A DNA stretch of 64,000 bases from Drosophila miranda (lineage: Eukaryota; Arthropoda; Insecta; Diptera; Drosophilidae), in the NCBI RefSeq assembly GCF_003369915.1, contig NC_046674.1:10850001-10914000 (forward strand), written 5' to 3'. Numbering within the stretch: position 1 is the stretch's first letter; every line of letters starts with the position of its first letter. The notes under the pieces are model-generated. The model was not told the origin of the DNA and did no database searches. It saw only the letters and a program-made list of their open reading frames with translations. A program made the position numbers and the translations under genes. This document shows, in pieces, positions 55,582-64,000 of the stretch.

Positions 55582-58500
55582 CGGCCCAGGCCAACCCCAA
55601 CGTGACACCGAATGCGTGAGTCACATGTCAGCCAACTGTGAGAGTCGTCATCGTTCTGTCGGCCCTGTCGTCTCCGTCTCCGTCTATGTCCTCCTCCACT
55701 TCACGTCATGTTCGGCCGCCAACAAACATGACATTTTACGGTTCTTTTATGCTTGCCACATGTCACGACACAGTTAACTGCCGCCGCATAACACAAAAAA
55801 AAACACAGCCAGGCAGAACATAACCGAACCGAACAGGGAACCGCACTGAGCCGCACAAAACCGCAGCGGAGACAGGGATAATAATATGAGAGTCTGTGAC
55901 AGGAGCAGGGACACAGGACACAGGGCACAGGACACAGGACACTAGGGGGGAGCTAGGGGGGGGGGACCAAGCGCTTGTCTGTCTTCCTTTAAGATCTGGC
56001 TAAAGTGGCCACCAGTTTCCGCCTTGATCTGCACTCAACATTCCATTTTTTGAGTCAGAACGAATGAGAACTGCACATCGCTTTCGAGAATATTGGAATC
56101 AGATGTCCTGTTATTCTTTATACATGTCAAACATTCCTGCAAATGGCCAATAAGGGATACACTTGGGGCCTCAAAGCCCCGGCAATTATGGAATAAAGAG
56201 CCGTGACTGGGTTCAAGTTTGAATTTGTGTTTGGGTTTTTCGGGTTCGGGTTCGGGCTGTCAATGGAAATTGAAATTGAAATTGCCGTCGACAATCCGTG
56301 TGATAACACTAAAGGGACATCAAGTGCTGGAAGGAAGGAGGACGGAGTCAGGTGGGATACGGATACGAGGGATCCTCGAGGGTTGGCTGATGTCTGATGG
56401 CTGAAAGAACAACCCGGTGGACTCTTTTATTGCCCGTCACTTGAGCCAATATTTGCACATTTCCACAATGTTGCCATTTTTATTCCATGTGGGCGTCACC
56501 CTGCCGCCCACACTCTTCCCCTTTGCCATTTCGCATTTCCCATTTCCCATTCATCCATGCATGCTTAAATGTAATGAAATATCCTGTTCCGCCTCCACGA
56601 CATGCCACCGGGTGCAACCCCTAGCCGACCCCTAGTCATCGCAGTCTAGTCGCAAAAAAAAGGCTCAATTCAATTTCCCCCTCCCCCCCCTTTACCCTTT
56701 CCCCCCACTCCCACTGCTCCGTTTCGGTCTGCTGGCAATTCAAGTTTCCATTTTCATTAGGAGGAGAGTCCAAACCCTAGAGGAGGTCCTTCAGGTGTGC
56801 TCTCCACCCCACCCCAGCCCAGCCCAGACCACCCCTCACATGCTCTTTCCCCGCTTGCCACAATGCAGAGCGGCCACTCTCGTTGAGGCTTTGTTTTTGG
56901 AGTTGGAGTCCAAGTGGAGAGAGAGAGAGAGGGAGGGAGAGAGTGAAGTGCAGGGTGCCACAGAGGAAGCAGGTGCTCGTTGCATATAATTAAGTCATCC
57001 GGTGGGCTACGTGGGCAATGTGTGGCATGTGGCAGCTGGCAGCTGGCGTGGGGCGGGGGCCGTGGGGCGTGCACCGAGGCTTGTTTCATGCATGAAAAAT
57101 GAATGTTGCGGAATGTTTAGCAAATTATGATGTAACGTAACACACAGTTGTCCCCATAAATCATTGGCTCCTGTGCGACGCCCTCTGATGCTCAGGGTTC
57201 CATTATCGCTTATCTCGCTTCCAGATATATCAGATAACAGAGAACTGTAAGTGTAGCCCCCTCTGGAGATGTTGGGATTCCAGGAAAACCATTTCCAAAT
57301 TTAGCAAGCATTGTTCCATTGCGGTGTTCCATTACGCTGTTCCATTGCGGTGTTCCAAGCTTCAAAGTTCTCAAAAAATGGCAGTTGTTCTCCCATTCCA
57401 CTTTCCATCATTCCTATTCTTATCATTCTACTCCTTCTTCCTATTCTTCTACTTTTTTAAGTTCTCTTACTTCTTCTTCTTCTCAAATTCTTCTAAAATC
57501 GTCTTATATTTCTCCTCAAATTCTTTCAAACTTGTCTCAATCTTTCCACATCTTTTCCACCCTTTTCCTTGCCAGAATCCTTGTTGCTCCTTTATTGGTC
57601 TTTGGTCTACCTTCCAATCTTTGCTTCACTTCGTTTATTCCAAAAACTGGTCCGCTAGGCAGAAAAGACGGATGGATGATTGGATGCACAACAAATGGCC
57701 AAAGAAATTTGTAAATAACCGATCTATCAGCCCCGGCAGATGCGGCACAATCCCTTCCTCGAGGTTCGCGCAGAAAACCTTCGGGGCAGAGAAAAGGCGA
57801 TCCATGTGGGTGTCTGGGTTCTGGCTCTGGGTTCCATCTCTGCAAATGTTCAGCAAGACTCTGATTCGATTGTATTCCTTAGACTCGGGGATTCCCAAGA
57901 GATACACGGACATGGAGATGAAGTGCTGGAATTCCACACTGCATTTTTCCAAGTCTTCAATTTCTAATTCTCGGAAACACACATGACCTCTGTTTCTTTT
58001 CCCGAGCTCCATTTATTCCCCATTCGTCTTCATTCTCATAATATTTACTCATATATTTTCTCCAATCGCTTAAAAATCTTTTCTTTTCTGTTCTGTTTGT
58101 TTTTCCATTCTGTTTTGTTTTATTTACGGTTCTTCTGATCTGCTTTTTATTGGTATTCCGTTTCCGTTTCTGTTTCTGCTTTTCAATTCCATTTCATTTC
58201 GCAAAGCTCTTTTGAGCCACGTCTAAATATTCTTTTCATTTGTCCATTTGTTCCATTTGATATGCTATAAGCTTTTGCCCACTCCCCCCTCTGTCTCTCT
58301 CCCTCTCTCTGTCTGTGTCTCGTTTGCTCAGCTGTTTGCATCTTTCGTTCCTCGTTCGACCCATTCCAAAGCCGTTGCCATCTTCCATTACTCTCCAAAT
58401 CATTTCTTTCCACAAGTTCCTCATTCGAAATGCGACCACGTGTCTTCATATGCAAGGTATGTCCAACAAGAGGCAAGGCAACGTGCCACAGAGGCTGTCC

Positions 58501-59880
58501 AGACTCTGCTCAAGGAGGCGCCTAAGTGCCGATGCCCCACCTGCTCTTAAATATGCCATTTAATGCTCGAAGCCCGTCTGAATGTTGACCAATTCCTTGC
58601 GCTTGCTTGCTTTTTGAGCTGCCTCCCAATCGCTTGCATGCCCCATGCCCCGTGCCCCGTGCCCCGTGCCCGCCTGCCTCTTGTTGTTGTTGCACTTGAG
58701 CGTTGTGTATCGCATGCCCTTTATTGTTTCTTCTCCCGTTGTGTGGCAGAGCTGTGTTGTTGCCGACTTTGGCCTCTTGTGGGCCTCGACACGTGAACGA
58801 ACGTGAGCAAGTGGCCCGCCCAGACGCCCCTGGCATCAGGCCGGTCCCGGGCCCCTAAGCACGCGATGCACTTGGCCAAGATACCCAGCCGCCCTGCCCC
58901 CTGCCCCCTGCTCCCTGCCGCCTTCTGGCGGCCCTTTTCGCCGCCTGCTCTCTGCCAGCGTCACTATTGTGCAACACAAGCCAGGCACGAGTGCAACACA
59001 CACAGTGGAAGGCAGAAGGGGGTGTGGGAATCGAGGTGGTGGTAAATAATTTTCATGCTCACGGACGACGCCGACATCGTCGGCACTTGAGGGCATTTTT
59101 TATGAGATGCCCTGGGAAAATGTCGGAGGCTTCATTCGTTGCAGGAACGAGAACGCGGGGGGCACCGGGGGCACCGGCGGACCCGTTCCTTTGTATAACT
59201 TTGGAACCTTCTTCTTCTGCTGTTGGAACTCCAATGAAACGAAATGAAATGAATTATTTAAATGGGTAAAGGAAAGCCCACTCGTATATTCCATCCAGTA
59301 TGTACATTTTTCCCAAAAAGCCAAAAACAAATCGTGGTAGCTGGAAAATGATGTCTGATATGAAAATTGCCTATTTCCGGCTTTCCCGCTCTCCCCGTCC
59401 CAGGCTTTCCGCCCGAGCGGAACGGCACGAAAACCTGGGAAGGAGATCTCCCGCTGGTGTCTCCTGCAGGCCGAAAAAAAACCAAATTGAAAGAGCTTTT
59501 TGTCCTGTTTTTGTGGCAGCAACAAAGATAACAATCAACTTTGACTTTGCCACGTTTCAGATTACAAGAGACGAGAGAAGAAGAGAAAAAGCAGCGCCCA
59601 CAAGTAGGCAATGCAAATTGTTCAGAGGTTAAAGGGCAACAAAATGAGATGCTTTAAAGGCAAACTCTTTAGTTGTGAAATCCCTTTGATCTGCCACAGA
59701 ATTAAAGCGTTTTAATTAAGTTTTTGCTTAAGAATTAATTGAAAATGTAGAGAAAGTGAGAGAGAGAGAGCGAGAGAGAAAGCCCACGGCATTCAAAATT
59801 GAAATTGAAATGTGAAGACATAAAAGACCACAGCCGAAAAGAGAGACCTTAGACATTAACACATTTACACAGAAATAAAG

Positions 59881-59881
<1 letters not shown>

Positions 59882-59913
<32 letters not shown>
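59882..59913. repeat. (CA)n microsatellite
   Basis: Sixteen CA dinucleotides in the presumed FAM135 first intron. Confidence 0.95.
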
Positions 59914-59915
<2 letters not shown>

Positions 59916-62296
59916 AAGGTTATTTATCAGACAAAAAAAAAACACAAGTAAAAGAAGCAACATTTTCGGGGGGAGGGGGGAGGGGGGCGTGTGGCAGGCA
60001 GGCAACGAAGCCTTACAAACAACAACAAAAAGCTCGACTCGTGTTGGGGTCACCAACTTATCTCCATTTCGGCGAGCGAGCCCCTCCCTCGCTCGTCTGC
60101 CATTGACGGGGCCCTCGCTCGTCCTTCTTGGACCTTGGCCAGACAGCGATGATAATTCGGGGCACACGTAACGCAGAACGAAACAAGTGCGGACGTCCAA
60201 AATGTATTCCTGGGGATACTTAAGGTCTGTCCCTACTTTCTTTCCTTCATTTCCTTTTCGCGGAAATCCTCTTCCCTCCCTTTCGGGGCACATTAGGGAT
60301 AATCATTATGATGATAAGCACGAGCGATTTGATTTTTCCTCCTCGTTTAGGAGGCCGTTGTCATCGACAGCTGTTTTTTTTTTTGTTTTTTTGGCCCAAA
60401 AGATATGCCCAGGCCAAAGGGGGGGATGGACGGAGGGCCGGGGCGATTCAAAGGATCGGAAATGTGTGCGCCTTTGTGCCTTTGTGCTGGGCCAAGTGTT
60501 TGTTTCGTTTTGTTTCGATAACTGGCGGACGGACTCAAGTGGCTTTTGTTGCTTTATTTGTTTTATCGCCAGCGACGCTTTTCCAGCGCTTTACCTCCCC
60601 CCAGTCACGACTTTTCGTGCGGTTATTATTTTGATTTCTTTTACTTTTCTAATTGAAAACTTGTTAAATGCTTTTCATTTGGGGCTTTTTAGTGGCACTC
60701 TAAGTTTTTGGCCAACAAAATCCTCATTACGCTCTGGCTTTTCCATTGTGTTTAATCCGCTGAAAAATCCTCCATTCCGACGACGGCTTTTCCCGGCACT
60801 TTCTTTATCCACTGCACAAATGTGTTGAGTTTATTTTTTTGTGGTTTTCGGAGGTTGTGGCTTTATAAAAGTTTCCGTTTCCCATTTCTCTTTCCTTGTG
60901 GTTTTTGCATTGTGCTGGCACTTTTCACAATTCGTGAACTTTAGTGTTGACCTAGTTTTTCCCCCTGCCCCTTTCCCCCCCTTGATCTTTCTAGCCCCAA
61001 AAAAAACTTGTTATTGCACAGAAATCCACTCAGACAACACGGCGTATGCGTAATGTGTGATCAAAGTTAAAGATTCATTTGTGCAAAACTAACGAACAAA
61101 TTTGCTTTTAATTTTCCCCAAATCCAAAGCCCCAAATGCCCCCCCCTCCCCGTCATTTCCGTAGAAGAAATTTCAAATTCATGAACACAAATACAGCTAC
61201 AGAGAGAGAGAGGGGGGGATACAGGGGTGGGGCAGTGGCAAGAGGCAACACACTTAATGACAAAGTAAGTCAAAATGTAGCGACAACAACATTTGCTCCA
61301 TATATCATCCGTGCTTCATGGGGGGATAACAAGCATGGGGGTGGGGGGCGGTAAGGGAGGGCGAGGACATTCGCAAGAATAGCAAAATGCGTGCGGTTTA
61401 AGGACTTTGCTAACAAATGGCATCATCACTTTCACTTTGTCAGGCACTGCAGCACCCACAACCACAGAGACACAGAGACAGACCCCGAGACAGTGCGGTA
61501 GAACACTATAAGTCGAAGGTGGAACACAAGATAGAGATGTTTTCTGCTTAAAGCGACGGGGTTTCAATAATATTTTCATTTGAAATCTATGGCTATAACG
61601 AGACTTCTTGGGCAATCACTTATCGAATTAAGTGTATTTTGGTATATATATAAATTCTGTTATATTATATTTGTCAGCTAACGTAATCGCTATTGAAAAG
61701 TTATCAATCTGTGGAATAAATATTAAAAAATGCCCAATTATCGAGTATGGTCTCATGGTGGAGTGTTTCATCGATGTTATTGCATTATTATCGATGAGCG
61801 ATAGTCATCTGATTATCTCTTTCCATTCTTATAGTTTCGTCTGGCAGTGCACCAACCCACCCACTGCTTGGCTCACTTAGGTTAACCCACATTGACAATG
61901 AGGCAAACAGCAGACAGAAGAAAACAGACACACAGATAGAGAGCCAACAAGCAAGGGAGAGCGAGAGAGCGAGAGAGACAGACTTGTTCCCTTTCCGTTT
62001 CCCTTCTATCCTTAAAAATGCACACGGAGTGAACTCTTTCATCCAGCAGCAGCAGCAGAAGAAGAAGCAACAAGAAAGCAGGAGAGGAAGAAGACGGAGA
62101 AGGAGAAGAAGGAGCATCATCAGCAACAACGGCAGTTTTCCTGCCTTGCTTCCATTGTGTCAGCAAGCGGGGTCACCATCGCCCAGGGCACAGCGAGGGT
62201 GGGCTGGGAGTGCGAGTGGGTGGCATTAACTGCAGCACATTACAGTTATTGTAGGCGTGGGTTTCACAGGCGACTGACTGCCTGTCTGACAACAGC

Positions 62297-62324
62297 AGCC
62301 GCCGCCGCCGCCGCCGCCGCCGCA
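62297..62324. repeat. (GCC)n microsatellite
   Basis: Nine perfect GCC triplets; not in a supported coding frame. Confidence 0.95.
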
Positions 62325-62979
62325 TGAGAATCAAGAAAGGAGCTTTTGTTGTTTGGGCGATTAAAAGTTGCTGTAACTGCTTGTTGTTGTTCTTGGCTTC
62401 CTTTCGCTTTTGCCCTCATTCGTCGTGACATCGTCGCGGGCTTCCCTTATTCCGCTTTCACTTTGTTCGCTGCTGGTTCTGCTGCTGCTGCGGCCTGACC
62501 CGCTAACCTCAGAACGGAACAGAACAGAACAGAACAGAACAGAGCACATAAACAGATAGACATGCACACGCCACCCACACAGGGCCACCCACAGTGGCAG
62601 TCAGCAATAAATTCAGCCCGCGGTAAAAATCCTCCCACTTGGCACAGTTTCTCCGCACAATTACTGGGCCATCAATTGCTTTAAGCTGTCAATAGTTGTT
62701 GGGCAATGGATTTATTGAGACCACTCTAATCGAACTTGGCAAAGCCAACGGGATTAGCAACCAGGAGGGAGACAGCAATAAGAGCACAACCAAACTGCAA
62801 CTGCAGTCACCGCACCAAAAAAAGAACGGTACTTATTCTTCTCCTCTCTTTGCTTACCCGTTCACTTAGGATCCAGCAGCAGTAGCAGCAGCGACCTCCA
62901 ACTCCCACTCATACACGAAATCAGCTTCGGGGCACCGGTACCCGCCACGTGAAAGCCAATGAACTTAATGACATCTTAG

Positions 62980-64000
<1,021 letters not shown>

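Noticed and set aside
57324..57986. Open frame of 220 codons rich in Phe and Ser
   Set aside because: Produced by a long CT/TTC-rich stretch; no domain or conserved motif.
60187..60828. Open frame of 213 codons
   Set aside because: Pyrimidine-rich non-coding DNA with a poly-T run; no recognisable protein.

Overview
This is animal nuclear DNA from a Drosophila species. Genes are split by short GT-AG introns, there are many CT, GA, CA and CAG microsatellites, and the recognisable proteins match a fly gene neighbourhood. The bipolar mitotic kinesin on the minus strand matches Drosophila Klp61F almost residue for residue in the motor, while its tail differs clearly from D. melanogaster. Beside it lie a K2P potassium channel, Sac1, a C-type lectin gene and the first exon of a FAM135 homologue, an order that from memory fits cytological region 61F (Muller element D). 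The divergence, plus dispersed repeats resembling ones I recall from the obscura group, suggests D. pseudoobscura or a relative. That species call is an inference.

Layout. 1-546 is the 3' end of an unrecognised + strand gene. 1673-4026 holds two tandem CRAL-TRIO lipid-carrier genes with matching exon structure. 6126-11751 is a five-exon two-pore-domain K+ channel with an unusually long cytoplasmic loop; its third intron contains an antisense gene (6813-7922) for a secreted Gly-rich protein, with its own TATA/Inr promoter. 12467-16031 is Klp61F on the minus strand, convergent with the channel gene. An 861-bp divergent promoter region separates it from Sac1 (16892-19294). 20849-24881 carries Cys/Pro/Lys-rich coding exons that form either two adjacent genes or one gene with two starts. 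26524-50318 is a large secreted C-type lectin gene: five coding exons over 24 kb, plus an alternative signal-peptide exon at 38643. 53.3-64 kb is the long 5' region of a FAM135 homologue, whose first coding exon is at 63031.

The left 25 kb is gene-dense with housekeeping-style spacing. The right 38 kb is mostly intron and upstream DNA with microsatellites, CGATA clusters, small tandem arrays and candidate core promoters. The genes do not form one pathway: they cover lipid binding, K+ leak current, spindle bipolarity, ER/Golgi PI4P turnover, glycan binding and a predicted lipase-family protein. I see no bacterial-type system, CRISPR array, tRNA, rRNA or intact transposon. The most useful unusual points are the 430-residue K2P loop, a possible in-frame N-terminal extension of Sac1, the shared splice phase that could fuse the Cys-rich units, the two lectin promoters, a 20-bp element repeated exactly in two lectin introns, and a roughly 150-bp three-copy tandem repeat at 54.8-55.2 kb.
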